Below, piece after piece: positions 11,639 through 24,050 of a stretch of 49,805 nucleotides of DNA. The notes under the pieces were generated by a model. The model was not told the DNA's origin. It did not search any database and saw only the letters and a list, made by a program, of their open reading frames with translations. Each line of letters starts with the position of its first letter. Positions within the stretch are counted from its first letter, which is position 1. This DNA is from Phaeoceros laevis (taxonomy: Eukaryota; Anthocerotophyta; Anthocerotopsida; Notothyladales), in contig JBNGIQ010008896.1 in assembly GCA_049999765.1 (NCBI GenBank), positions 62,078 to 111,882 on the forward strand. The letters are read 5' to 3'. The translations under genes and the position numbers were made by a program.

Positions 11639-14600
11639 TCAATGTTTTTGGATAAACGAGATTTCCAACTCGTCCAAGTTCCTCCCTTTGGTTTCCGGCA
11701 GAAATAGTCCCACAAAAAAGAAAGCGCATACACATGCCAATGCGAAAAACGAATAAAGCCCTGAAATACCAACAAGCTGTACCGCGGGCAGAAACAAGAG
11801 GCCCACGGTGAAATTGCACACCTACAAGAACGAAGCCCATGTCAGCATCACCTCAGACTAAAGGCCAGGGACTCATAGGTATCATGCTAACACCTGGATA
11901 TCCACCTTCGCTACACTGCAGACTCGCGAAAAGGGAACCAGATATGGGCAGTAAATGGCACCTCACCAGCTTACCCAGTGAACACACATGCAAACTGATA
12001 TGGCCCTGCCTCGTACACGATCTTGAAAAATCTCGGGCAACAGTAGACTAGGTACGGGACCAGCTCCAAGAGCAAACATGAATACGTATCTGCGGGAAAC
12101 ACGTATTAGGACAGTCAGGAAGAGCAGTGGGCCTGGCAGTACCGTTGAAATTTCATGACGACACAATCAAGCCTTACACGAGTGTGCCTGCGAGAGACAG
12201 GTAGCCTTGGAAAGGTCGCAAGATGGAAAAGACGCTTGCGATCCATTGTGCTACCATGGCACAGGCCTACTCAACGAACAATTGTAGAGGAAACACCAAG
12301 TAACTCAATGATGCTGTGCCCCACATCTGCTGATAACCTGCTAGCCCCTTGCTATACATATCGTACAGCTGAAACGATCTACTAAACGTACTGATCTAAT
12401 ACTCCATATTTGTACAAATAAATCCCAAACCTCTTCCGAGGCAAACGAGAAGCAAAGTCCATACCATGCCACCAAAGCTCCATAACAGAAGACTCCGTCG
12501 CCCTTGCCTATCCATAGAGTATGCTGCTGTAAACGAAGCTGCACTTTTCCAAGAAAGGAAATAACAAAAGACGTCAGCTGCCTACATTTTGACATATTTG
12601 CCAGCCTAGGTGAGTTTTGGTAAAAACGACCACAGCCAGTAGGTCCAGGAGCTTCATACAGCCTATTCTTTAACTGGGTGCATACATATGATTCTTCATA
12701 CTCGTAGATAACTTACCACCAAGATTAACCACTCCAACCGAGACACTAGCAGCAACATCGGAAGTAACTCCAGCATTCTGGAACACTGTTGTAGAGAAAT
12801 AGAACATGGCATTTATCCCTGAAAACTGCTGGAGTGCAAACAGAGCCGAACCAAGTCCAATCGCTGGAATGACTTCCAACATCAGTAACTCAAGAAACCC
12901 AATTCTCCAAGCAAGTAACCAAAGAGTTAACAGAGATAAGTCGACAGCATGAGCTGACGTGTTGAGGAAAGTAGTCGACCAAAACTATTAAGGCCATCCG
13001 CAGAACATGCAAACAAGATCAAATACCTTGGCTGTAAGGCTTACTAAACAGAATCTTCCAGGGCACTTCTATGGTATCTTCTTGTCTGTCAGGAGCCCGT
13101 GATTGCTGGCAATATACAAGGGCATGCAGTTTGAATTGCTAATCCGTGATACCCTGCAATTAAGTGACTACACAGCCTGCCAGAAGAAAGCAGTTGCCGA
13201 ACTCGATACTTGAAGCAAGCAACAAAAGCACAGCTCATCTTTGATTGTGATGATAGGACGTGATCATGGACAATCCAACTTTATAAAAGAAGAATTGTTT
13301 TCGTGTTGGCCCTTCACAAACAAGGGAATATTTGCACGCAGAACTTTGAGGCACAGTCAAATGGCATCCCAGGAGGAAAAACAGAGAGGGAAGAGGTAAG
13401 GCATTTGCAGCGGAAACCTTCGACAGCCACCTTGGGCTTTCCACACTAGATTGCATCCCAACAGCCAGTGCAACAGCCGGGATTATAGATATCCAGAAAC
13501 AGCTCCGCCACCTGAAAGGCCAGAAAAGGACATACTCAAGGGACCGCCAAAAAATCGGCAGAAGCATCCAATTAATCTTGCGCTGGAGGATTCTGGACCT
13601 GACGAGCTGTGAATTTACCATTTCAAAACGTAGGACGCCCAGTACGAAACCAGGAAAGCTATCAGCATCCCCAAACAATTGGCAATTTGACACAAGGATC
13701 CCAAGGTTCCACGAACATGTGTAGGAGAGATCTAAAAGCGACAAAATTAGTGGTCAATGATGTCAAGCCAGTTGAGCCGGTCACAAACGAACAATCAGAG
13801 ACACGGCGGGTCAGAAGGAGCCAACAAATCGTACCTCGGAGACGTACATAGACATGACAGGTCCTGCTATACCAAGACCTATGCCTACCACAAATCTTCC
13901 GAACCACATTGCTCCTGGTCCAGACGCTACAGCACTGCATCATCCACTCAATGGAAAGGACGGCCGGAGTGAAGAGCCTAGCAAGACCAGTGCCCAACAT
14001 AGCACCCCAGCAGGCTCAAAGGCTTGTGCGGCTGGCTAAAATATATGCTTGCGTGGAACCGAATCAAGGAAGACTGAGGTGCGAGGGATTTGCACCTAAA
14101 ACTTGCGCCAACAATCATAGGTACCGCAGACAGCTGCAGAGTGCGCCGACGCCCGTACTTGTCAGCTATGGTACCACTGAAGGCACAGCCTAATAAGGCG
14201 CCAACCAAGCAAATGCTAACAACAAATCCTGAAAGAAGGCCCCATCAGATTTCAACCACCGATTTTGGATAACAGCTGGCGACAAGATACTTGAAAGACG
14301 GAGAAATCACCTTTAGCGAAAGCGCTGCCTGCAAATCCTAGATCTCGAGCAATCTGCTCAAGAGGAATGTTGACAACCCTGCGGGAACGATGGCAGGGCA
14401 CACAAATGCTGTAGCGTGAAGAAACGCGGCAGGAAAAATTCAAATGGTCGAAAACCAGGTAAGGAAGGGACGAACCCGACGTGGTAACCGAAGAGCACGC
14501 CTGCGAGAGCGGCCGCACACACATGCGGCAAGGGCCGCGATAGAGGGGCAGGGGTTGCGGACTCTTGCTGTGTTCCGAATGATGCTGAGGAGGTGGCCAC
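11639..14600 (-). CDS. Plastidic glucose transporter-like MFS sugar porter (12 or more exons, 5' end uncertain)
   Basis: Sugar porter close to the plant plastid glucose transporter (pGlcT) group, which exports glucose from starch breakdown across the inner envelope. Minus-strand exons with fitting phases: from about 14600 to 14476, 14378-14311, 14228-14096, 13934-13835, 13731-13619, 13511-13418, 13138-13027, 12863-12717, 12538-12465, 12266-12178, 12089-11975, 11821-11639 (stop). Landmarks in order: GVLFGYHVGVVNIPLEQIA, ADKYGRRRTLQL, GRFVVGIGLGIAGPVMSMYV, VESPRWLSK, LQQFSGINAMFYFSTTVF, FALGAGPVPSLLLPEIF, PETKGRNLDELE. The first exon has no clear ATG; an N-terminal transit peptide probably lies upstream, up to about 14780, perhaps on another exon. 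After PRWLSK about 35 residues of the central loop are missing, and I could not find the exon. Confidence 0.82.
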
Positions 14601-15157
14601 AAAAATAAGAAGAAAAAAAAGAGCAGCAACAGTCCCAGAGGAGAAGGAAACAGCTGAGGGGAGAACAATGCTGCAAACCAGTAGAGGTCGCAGCCTCGCG
14701 CTCCAAGGACGGGAGACGAGAGAACATTTTGGGGAGCTCCACCGCCACTTGCCAGGCTCGACGGAAGCGCGGAGACGGCACGGTGTGGGAGGAGAAGAAA
14801 AACGAAGGGGTTACACTACTGCAGCCGTAGGACTGGATGGATGGTCGTGGAGGGGGAGGAGGACAAGTCAGTCGTTATGTGGCGAGCATGATGAGTTGGC
14901 GAGCTGTGGGAGCTCGGCTTGGCGAGTGGGGCCCCCATGAGTTTCTGTCGTCTTAGGTAGGCCAAAGGAAACAGACACGACCACGACCCAAAAGGCGCGC
15001 TGGGGCGGGGGAGGCTGGAAAGGAAGAAGAACGGAAGAAAGCAAGAGCCATTGGCCTAATTCCTCCCAAAAAAAAGTGTGATCCATCCCAGAGAGACGGA
15101 GAGACCAGTGCGTGCAGGGCAGAGCAGGCAGGGCTGGGCTGCGGCGACAAGCAAGCC
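14601..15157. promoter_or_regulatory. 5' flank between divergent transporter and F-box-associated-type genes
   Basis: Contains the unresolved 5' end of the transporter (minus) and the leader of the plus-strand gene. GC- and purine-rich on the plus strand, with several short overlapping frames. An acceptor-like GCAGGGCAGAGCAGG precedes the ATG at 15158, so a further upstream exon of that gene is possible, but no F-box motif was found here. Confidence 0.35.
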
Positions 15158-16285
15158 ATGCAATCCAAGGACCTCAAGAAATGGCTCGAGTACGAAGCCC
15201 TGTGCTTGCCACTGCTGGTGACCTTCGTCCGCCCAAGCAAGTGCTACATCATGGACCCCGAGAACAAGGAATGGAAGGCGATGCCGGCCTTCCATTTCAT
15301 CCCGGCGTGCCCAACCCGGCCGGATTTGTCACCGCGGGTGCTGGACGGCCACCAGGGGCTGCTGGTGCTCAAGAACCTGTTCCAGGATTTCCTGTATGTG
15401 TGCAACCCGGTGACGACGCTGGTGAAGAGGCTGCCGCCGATGCTGGGATCCAGCAACCCCAAGGTGGTGCACATCGTCACGGACCTGGCCGCCAAGAGCT
15501 TCCGGGTGTTCGCCATCTCCTTCCTGGAGGACTCCATCTGGGGCGGGTGGAAGAAGCTGGGGGCAAGCCACAAGCACCTGGACAACGGCTTCTCCCGGGT
15601 GGAGGTCTACGACTCCAAGCCCCCGGAGCAGGACCAGGCCCACGGGTGGACGCTGCTTCCTGCGGGGCAACCGGTGTCGCCCGCCCCGCACAGCCTGCGC
15701 GACTTCCTGTGCATGCCCCTCTGCCTGCGCAGCGTCTACCTGGACGGCACCATCTACTGCCTGTGCCAGAAGCGGTGCGGGCCGGGCCTCGAGTGCTGCC
15801 TGCTTGGCTACGACACCAGGGAGAGCGCCTGGAAGGGCCCCTGTGACGTGCCCCTCCGCCTGGGCTGGTTCCCGGAGATTGTCGTCTGCAACGAAGTTGT
15901 CTTCCTTATGGGCTTCCACCCCTCTGCCGACCAGCATCGCTTCCAAAAGGTGTTCAACCTGTACAGATACATCCCCGCCCACGGCGGCGACTGCAAGCTC
16001 GAGTCGGTGGCCCCGCCTTTCGTGAACGATGCTCTGAGGGGCTGGGAGTACCTGCGCCCCGTCGCATTCGGCAACCTCATCTGCCTCATCTCCCCGGCCT
16101 GCAACCACGGCTTCCTCTACAACCTGCTCGACAGGTCTTGGCGCGAATGGTCCAGCCCCAACCCACTGCCTTGGCCGCAGGACAAGGCGGCCGGCATATA
16201 CGCCTTTGAGCCTGATATCAGCTCGGCATTCGTGCTCGCGTTCGAGCCGCGCTGCTATGCCTCCTTCGACTCCACCACCAGCTAG
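15158..16285 (+). CDS. F-box-associated / kelch-type protein, single exon, F-box not visible
   Basis: A 375-residue intronless frame with high GC. It resembles the C-terminal propeller-like part of plant F-box/kelch proteins: DGHQGLLVLKNLFQDFLYVC, NPVTTLVKRLPPML, YDTRESAWKGP, LMGFHPSADQHR, LYNLLDRSWREWSS. In such proteins this region selects substrates for an SCF ubiquitin ligase. The roughly 45-residue F-box that binds Skp1 is normally N-terminal and is not in this frame; the protein starts with MQSKDLKKWLEYEALCLPLL. Either the F-box is on an unseen upstream exon or the protein lost it and acts without Skp1. The long frame on the opposite strand (15329-16345) is a GC-driven shadow. Confidence 0.7.
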   Translation: MQSKDLKKWLEYEALCLPLLVTFVRPSKCYIMDPENKEWKAMPAFHFIPACPTRPDLSPRVLDGHQGLLVLKNLFQDFLYVCNPVTTLVKRLPPMLGSSNPKVVHIVTDLAAKSFRVFAISFLEDSIWGGWKKLGASHKHLDNGFSRVEVYDSKPPEQDQAHGWTLLPAGQPVSPAPHSLRDFLCMPLCLRSVYLDGTIYCLCQKRCGPGLECCLLGYDTRESAWKGPCDVPLRLGWFPEIVVCNEVVFLMGFHPSADQHRFQKVFNLYRYIPAHGGDCKLESVAPPFVNDALRGWEYLRPVAFGNLICLISPACNHGFLYNLLDRSWREWSSPNPLPWPQDKAAGIYAFEPDISSAFVLAFEPRCYASFDSTTS

Positions 16286-17222
16286 CCTGGTGTCACAATG
16301 GAGCCCGCGAATGAAACGAAACGACCATGTGCGGCAAGCAGCCACTGCCAGGTGAAGAAGTGGGAGAGAGGGTCCGTCCAGGCAGTAGTCTGCCCTAATA
16401 ATAACAGGAAGAAGGAGTCACACCCTTTCCGGACGGAAAAACACCCCAGGCCACTCCATCGAAAGGAACACTCCGCCGTAAGGGACTTGGAGGAGGAAGG
16501 GAGGTTCGCGTGCGGTAAGGATGGACCACAGTGCAACAAAATGAAAGGTTGCAAATTAGGGCTTATGGAATTTGGAGCAATTTCTCATATTATTGGGGCT
16601 GCTCGTAGACTTGTCGCCTAACAATGTGCAGAATCTCAGTGGACTCAAGATGGCCTCTTTTCCCCTGTTCATTCACTTCATCAGTGGTTCATCAATAACA
16701 TGAAGAGTGGTCAGTTGGACTCGACGTAAGTACACGAATTCATAACTCATTCATCACATTCAAGCAAAACAGCAAAGCACTCCACGGGAACAAAACCCAG
16801 AAAAACCGCTCAATCAACTAAGAATTGCCTTCCTGCTGCATCCACCCACCCACGCATTCCAATTGTTCACATGCTGTACAGATGACCACAGTAGTGCAGA
16901 AGAAGATGGCTGGCAAACCACCCAGCCACGGCCGACAAAAAAGGGAGTCCAAAAAATATCCGTACACAGTGCTGGCAGCAGCAGCATTGAATGAGGCTGC
17001 AATGAGCACCCCCAACCTGCCGGTACAGAATTATTGCCCTTGCCTGTTTTCCCGCTCTGACGGATGGCCCACATCGGACTCCTCAGAAGGAATAAGCAAC
17101 AAGGGACCAATCGATGGATCATCTTAGAGCAAATGGGAAGAATCAATGGATGAATGAAGTGTCTCACACAAAGGAGCTGCTAAGAAATGCCGAGGTTGGT
17201 TTAGGTCGGGCGGCCAGGCTTG
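16286..17222. other. Convergent intergenic region, no gene recognised
   Basis: Holds the 3' UTRs of the F-box-associated-type gene (plus) and of PGDH (minus). A plus frame (16298-16621) and a following stretch to about 16730 look weakly coding but match nothing I recognise. Confidence 0.4.
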
Positions 17223-19226
17223 TCATAGCTTGAGGAAGACGAACTCGTCCACAGCAGGGATCTTGCCAATCTTCTGCAGCACCTGCTTCGAGGGCTCCTC
17301 GTCCACCCCGATGGCCATCAACGCCTGCTTGCGCGGGGAAATCCTGCCCACGCTCATGAAGCTGATATTCACATTCTCCTCGCCCAGCAGGCTGCCCACC
17401 TTGCCGATCATCCCGGGCTGATCCACCTGCCTGCACAGGATGATAGAGCCCTCCAGGCTGACATCCACGCTGAAGCTGCCGACGCGGGTGAGGTGCGGCA
17501 CGCCGTCCTTGACCTTGCCCTCCAGGAAGATGTCCCCGGTGTCCGCTGTGGCGCTGCCGAAGGTCGACTCCACGTTGAAGATTCGGATGCCGATGCTCTC
17601 CACGGGCGCCTCCACTCCGGATTCCGAAGGCTGGATCTCCTCGGTAATGCGCAGGCCACGCTGCTTGGCCACGAAGTCGGCGTTCACCAGGTTGATGAAG
17701 GAGGAGGAGACGGGCTCCACCAGCCCCTTGACGATCATAGCGCGTAGCAGGCGGGTGTCCAGGTCGCCGTCTCCGGCTCGGGCTGAGCGGAAAACCGCCG
17801 TCACCAGCTTCACGCCGCTGCCGCCCGACACCAGCTGCACAGCCAGCCTCCCCAGCTTCTCCGCCAGGGCCACGTAGGGGGTCAGCTCCGACAGCACCTC
17901 CGCGGGCACCATCGGCGCATTCACGGCGGTGGCGGCAAGCTCCCCCTGCAGCGCGCCCACCACAGCCTCGGCAATCTCCACGGCCACGCCCTCCTGCGCC
18001 TCCATGGTGCTGGCGCCCAGGTGAGGGGTTACGATCACTCCCTTGTGCGCCACCAGAGGGTCATCCTTCCTGGGAGGCTCCACCGTGAACACATCCAGCG
18101 CCGCTTGAGCCACTGCGCCTGAGTCCAGGGCGCGCACAAGTGCTGCCTCATCAATCACCCCACCGCGTGCCACATTCACGATGCGCACCCCGCGCTTCAC
18201 CTTGGCAAACGTCTGGTCGTTGAAAAGCTTGTCCGTGGCGGGGGTAAGGGGCATGTGCAGCGAGATGAAGTCTGCCCGTGCCACTGCCTCATCAAAAGAC
18301 ACCAGATCCACTCCGATGGCGCGGGCTCTGTCCGCCACCGCGTACGGGTCGTGCGCAATCACTACCATGCCCAACCCCTTGGCCCTGCGGGCCACCTCCG
18401 ACCCCACCTTGCCGAAGCCCATGACAGCCAGAGTCTTCTCCACCAAGGACACGCCCACATACTCGTTCCTCAGCCACTTTCCTGGCAGCAGCCAAGGTCC
18501 CATCAGCCACTAGCGCCGGCTTGGCAAGCAGATGTGGAAGGAAACGTAACATAAAATCACAAGGTGCAGCATACCTTCTTTCAGAGCAGCATTGGCCTGA
18601 GGCACGTTACGGCACAGAGCACAGAGGAGCGCAATGCCGTGCTCAGCTGCGGCCACGGTGTTGGCAGTGGGGGCATTCACCACGAGGCAGCCCACCTCCG
18701 TGGCGGCCTGCAGGTCCACGTTGTCGATGCCCACACCGGCCCGTCCCACCACTCTGAGACGCCCGTTGGAAGCCTCAAACACCTCCCGAGTCACCTTGGT
18801 GCCGCTACGCACGATGAGAGCATCCACCAGCGAGATCTTGGCGCACAACTCCTCCTGCGACAGATTGTATGAGCAGTCCACGTTGGCCACCTTCTTGAGA
18901 AGTTCGATGCCAGCTTCCCCCAGCTTCTCCGCAACCAGCACCGTGGGCTTGCCTAGCACTTCAATACCCTGAGATCGCGCTCCGGAAGTGGGAGCTGTGG
19001 TGGCCACCTGCATCCGGGTGCGAGCCGGGGCCTGCAGCGGCACCGGGGTGGCGCAGCTGTTGTTGGAGGAGATGGAGGGGAAGAGGTGACGCGTCCTCCC
19101 GAATGCAGCCAGGCTGCCGCTGGATGACAGCCTCTCCGATGCCTTGCGTCCCGACTGCACCGGGCAGGAGGAGCCTTGCAGCCTGGGAGCCGTAGTAGTG
19201 TGAGCGCTCATGGCGGCGGCGGCGGC
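17223..19226 (-). CDS. PGDH: D-3-phosphoglycerate dehydrogenase, plastid (2 exons)
   Basis: Oxidises 3-phosphoglycerate to 3-phosphohydroxypyruvate with NAD+, the first step of the phosphorylated serine pathway in plastids. Exons 19226-18575 and 18481-17223 (intron 93 bp, GT-AG) give 636 residues, typical of plant PGDH. Residues 1-80 are Ser/Arg/Ala-rich, a likely transit peptide; a second ATG at 19211 is possible. Catalytic core from about 88 (KPTVLVAEKL); NAD-binding GFGKVG at about 239-244; active-site Arg in NVARGG (about 323), Glu in DVFTVEPP (about 352) and His in TPHLGAST (about 371). Then the allosteric substrate-binding domain and a C-terminal ACT domain (from about 565, QPGMIGKVGSLLGEENVNI), where serine feedback acts in relatives. 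Intact, GC-rich; promoter side faces the PHD-homeodomain 3' end. Confidence 0.95.
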
Positions 19227-19842
19227 CATGCCACAGATGCAGGAAGCAAAAACCGATGAATCGGATGAAATCCCCAGTAGCAGCAGCAGCAGGCAAGCAC
19301 GCAAGCCTCCGCGGTGTCTCCTGCAACCACAACGGCTAGGGTCGCTGTCAATCACACCTCACCATGAGCAAGTTGCGCTGAGAGTGGTGGAGGAGCAGTC
19401 GGGCAATGCTAGGGAAGACAAAAGCGCGCGGATGGGCATGGGCACCGGGCTCACAACTGAAACCGCCGCAGCAGCAATTGGCGGTGCGCAGTGCAGCCCT
19501 CGTGTCTGATGAATGGGAAAAGCCGAGTGGAGGGTAGAGACTAGCAAGGGCCACGGTCCACGGCCACCGCCTCGCACAACGCAGTGCAAGCTCACTCCCA
19601 GCTCGGTCTGTGGCGGGCACGACCTCTTTGTCGTCTTGTCCCTACAGACCCATTGACTCGTTGAGGCGTACACCTAGACTACTTGTATGACCGGAAATGG
19701 GGGCAAAATCAGAAGCAAATATCAGTCAGTTCGCATATCTGAAAAATCTGATGATTTGAGATATTTGGCATATCCTTCGACAAAATTGGCTGCCAAGGGC
19801 AATGCGACTGCCAGTGCGCTGCACCACACCACATTGTTTGGA
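19227..19842. promoter_or_regulatory. PGDH 5' flank and 3' flank of the PHD-homeodomain gene
   Basis: Both neighbouring genes run on the minus strand, so this 616-bp interval must hold the PGDH promoter and 5' UTR as well as the 3' UTR of the upstream gene. Two GC-rich open frames here are not conserved-looking. No element is claimed. Confidence 0.4.
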
Positions 19843-22800
19843 CTACCCTGCAGCCTTTTCAACCACTTCAGCAACAGGTACATACACAATCCGCTTGCCA
19901 TTGGGGAGGGCTGGCAGGGATTCCTGTTTCACGTCCTCCTCTAGGACGCAGTTTAGTTGCTCCAAGTCCAGTGTTCGCTTGAGCTCATGTAGCTTCATTT
20001 CAACCTCATCCAGCTTCTCCAAAAGTTGACCATCCCCAGCCAGGCTATTCCTCCTTACCGCTAGGGAGGGCTGCCCTACTCCAGGGCGTGCTACCGTCCC
20101 CCTGTCTGGCCCTTTCAGAGTAGAATCTCCAGCTCGTGGGCGCGACGATGTTGACAATCCGTTCTTTATGGCATGGTATCTCATATTCTTGAACCACTGG
20201 TCGACCTGCACATCCCAGGAAATTAAGCACAGCCACATCCATCAGTACGGGACTTCACAAACAGGTGCAAGGCTCGACTTCACGCTTCACCACCACCCCA
20301 CCCCACCTGTCGATAACTCAGACCCAGCTGCTTTGCCAGCTCGTCCTTGGACTCTCTTGCTGGCAATTCGTTCTTGGCAAATTCACCACGCATTATCTGC
20401 AAGGGGCAAACAATAACTGTGGCCTGATTCGTTGCGACCAACAACAAACAACATCAATTATGTCATGAAGGACAGCAATCTTTTCTCCAAGTAAGCAGAA
20501 TCCACAAACTATCACCACCATTCGGTGCCATGACATGTCCGACAGAGTCTCTGCTCACAAGCAATAACCACGTGAAGCTGATTAGACATGAAGTTTACCT
20601 CAATGGCACCTGCAGGCAGCCTCACCACAATCCGCTTCCGCTTTTCCTGACAAGATGACTGCGGTCTGCCTTCAACCCCTTCCTGCTCTGGGTCATCGAG
20701 GGCTTTTGGCGTCCCCTTATTGAAATCTGAAGAACCATTCATCCCATTTTCAACAACCTTCTTGTGCCCGTTTGCAGCTTTTCTCACACAGCGTCTTCTT
20801 TGAGGTCCCCTGCCCTCATCTTCAGAATGCCACTCCTCCTGGTCTTCATCGAGCTCACCTTTGTCTCCAAACATTTCCTGCAGTTATCATACCCATGGCA
20901 TTGATTCAAGCACAACATGCAAGTGTTTTTCTAATGGACCACAGAAACAAAGGGGTAAGTCCCTGGGTAGCAAGGTGTTGAAGAGCCCTGTCCAGACAGT
21001 ACAATGTAGTCCAAAGGCAGCTCCCGCTCTATGCAAACCCCAAAGTTTCTTTCCATCAGCCACAACTTGTATGATGTATACCAGCAACAATTGTAGGATT
21101 TTGTTCCGAACCTACTCACTGGAGCTATTAAGGCCTTACATCGTTCAATCTCTTGTAATCCACAGTTTTCCTACTCCTCCTCCCAGCAGGTAGCTCTGTA
21201 ACTTCCCCCTCCTCATCCAATTTGTCCGATGATGAGACTTCATTTGAAACCTCTGCACCATGTGAGCCTGAAGAATGATCCGATTCGTCAGAAGATGCGG
21301 CGGCATCCTCCTCAGCACTGTCTGAACCTGATGAGGCGCTTGACGACCCACTCCCTTCATCCACCTCCTCGTCATTGTCTTCACTGAGTTCCTGCTCTGC
21401 TCTCTCAGGGTCAAAATCATCGTCTTCTTCATCTTCAGAAGGCCAGTCTGCAAGACCAGGATCCGTTGCACCGTCTCCAGCAGCTAGGGCTGCCTCGTCT
21501 GCAAAAATCTCCTGCAGAAAGTTGTGCACAAGTATGTCAGGCATACAGACTGAGTCATTCATCATTAACTCCTCTCTCTAACTATGGCAGACAGCATGTC
21601 CTTCTGTCGATTCAGCAGGACCGTTCAACCTAGAATTACTACTCATACCGTGGCACCTAAAAACAAACATGATCATCTCAATATGAGGTGGACTTACCTC
21701 CCAGCCTGCCTCCACCTCGAAGAGTGTCCCCATATATGCATTTATTTGGTTCAGACAATCCAGCTTGGCCTCGCAAGCGGGACAAAGCCAGCCCTCGTCC
21801 CCAGGTGGAACTGCAAAAAGGCAACAAAAAACGGATCAACAGATGTGGTGATGAGGACATCTATGACGTCAAACGTATATCGAGCATTTTCAGGGCAGGC
21901 AATCAGACAGCCATAAACAACCTATGTTGCAGATGCATAGAAAAGGCACTGGACCCACAGTACCATGCAGGGGCAGAGTAATTAGACTATGCGACCTCAA
22001 TCAACATAACAGTGTCTGATAGACAGAGTTCTTACTGTCTTTAGTTGCTAAAGGTGGTTGGAGACAATTTTGATGGAAACCACGATCACAAAAGCCATCG
22101 CAAAGTATTATATCATTATCCGGCAATGCATCTTGTAACTTGCATTGTGCACAGAATATCTGAAAATTTCATAGCCAAGACAGCGAGCTTAGACATGACA
22201 TTGAGAACGACTCATACATTCTCACTTAAGGGCACCAATTTGAAGCAGTCATGGCGCACTACAAGAGGTTCATTGAACAAATTGCTCTCATGACACCCCA
22301 CCACCTACCTCTTCATGGTATATTTGCCCTTCGGCGTCGAATGCAGACTGGTCAATTGAGCCCTCCAAACACAAAACGTCGAGCTCGCGGATACCATCTC
22401 GGATGGCAAGTTTGCATGACAGGATTTTGCTTTCAGCTCTTTGCAGTTCTCTTTCAGGCCTTATTTTCTCTCGACTGCAAAAAGCATGCAAGAACATAAA
22501 GTGGGTTAGAAGGGTTCCACTCTGTGATACTACGCATGAAAAGTATGCTGACAGTAGAAAGGTCCACGCTCAAAGTCTGGATAATCCATAACAAGAACAA
22601 AGAGAGCGCGATTTGAAGATAAAGGTATAAACCTCATGTTACTGAACCTTCAACGAGTCAAGTGAGACAAGACTTCAACCGGTGGAACAACAGAGTTCAA
22701 CCTCAACCTTTCAACTCACAACCAAGGGGGCTGCCCTACAAACCTGCCTGCGAAAAAGCTTTACCTTGTCATCTACAGAAACAGGGATAGATAGATCTAC

Positions 22801-24050
22801 ACCAACAAACCTAACAGACAGTCAGAGATGAAGTGTTGAGGTCAATTAGATCAAATCTCCTAAAGCATAACACATCTACTAATATGTCCGACCATGTTTG
22901 CACACACAAATTCCACCAGCTACACAAGATTTAGATCATTGCCTGCACCGTCAAAGGCGATTAAGACCCGCGTGTATGACTAAAGCATATATACGACAGG
23001 CTAAGCAAGCGACTGCACATACAAAGTAATGAGTGTCAGGTGGTAATTAGGTGTATGGCTTATACTTAGTCGTGTACATGCTGTGTAGGCAACTACAGCA
23101 TAACAGAAAAGCAGCAGTCGAGACACAGATTGCAAGCTCGATTTGACTAGAGACGGTACAAAATGCACGATGCACTATTGCCAAACAAGGAACATTAAAG
23201 AGCTTCAACGGCGTGAGATAAGGACAAACCTTTGGCCTTTCCATCCTTCAGAGGAATATGCGTCTAACAAATGTTGTTCCTGCCTGAGACGGACAAGCAG
23301 ATTTCTCACCCGCCTTTTGATTCTTAGGAGATCATCGACGGGAGGCCGACGTTTTTTCTTCTTCTTGCGTCGCTTATGCTTTGGCATCGAGCTCTCACCT
23401 TCAGCTTCAGCTTCAACCTCCCCGGGAGAGGCGGATTTTTTAGCCACAGCGTTGGAAGAACGACTGCGTTGCACCGTGGCTACTTTGTCTTTACAGTCCT
23501 TGGTGGTCTGACCTTCAGGACTTGTGGTGGTCGGTTCAGCCAAGCTACTGTCAACTTTGACACGCAGCTGGCTTGGCGATGCATCTACCTGCAGATGATT
23601 TCTTGAGCTTCCCCTCCGTGCCTTGCGGTGGCTGGCTTCATTGCGAACCCTAGATTTAGCCATTCGCCTCCATCCACCCTGTGAGAAAAAGTTGTTGGTA
23701 GAAGTGGAGGCCGCATTCGACGCTTTGGACACTCTCCCATTGCCCCGGCCCCTGCCCCGGCCCCTGCCACTGCCTCGGCCCCTCCCGCTGCCCCTGCTCG
23801 TAGTCACTACATCCGCAGTTGCTTGCACTTCGGAGATTCGCTTAGCAATCTCCAACGCCGGCATCTTCGAAGGTCTGGCCGCCAGACCGCTGTCAGCTAG
23901 CGCTCTCTTACGGGATCGCGTACCCATGACAGGGCGGTCATTCACACCAATATCTGCTCCATCCTGCACTTCCTTTGCCACTTGCTCATCCTTTGCCGAC
24001 ACCTGCCCTTTGGAGCTAGGGGATGCCTTCAATCGCGAGGCCCTTGCCAT
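19843..24050 (-). CDS. PHD-finger homeodomain protein, HAT3.1/PRHA type (8 exons)
   Basis: Nuclear chromatin/DNA-binding regulator of the plant PHD-HD class. Exons: 24050-23230, 22474-22309, 22159-22036, 21810-21698, 21511-21140, 20877-20599, 20396-20307, 20205-19843; GT-AG with consistent phases, 775 residues. Residues 1-270 are basic and disordered with a [15 protein letters not shown] tract and a [12 protein letters not shown] nuclear signal. About 255-329 is the family-specific region ([13 protein letters not shown], then [18 protein letters not shown]). PHD finger 330-395: [20 protein letters not shown], then [10 protein letters not shown] with [11 protein letters not shown] after it. 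Acidic region 409-500 ([15 protein letters not shown], poly-Ser/Glu). Homeodomain about 613-674 with [19 protein letters not shown] and recognition helix [19 protein letters not shown] at 24050 chosen as the first in frame. No lesions. Confidence 0.93.

Noticed and set aside
15329-16345. 338-codon minus-strand open frame
   Set aside because: Shadow of the GC-rich F-box-associated-type gene on the other strand; no domain.
17440-17877. Plus-strand open frames inside PGDH
   Set aside because: Antisense shadows of a clearly functional PGDH exon with high GC.
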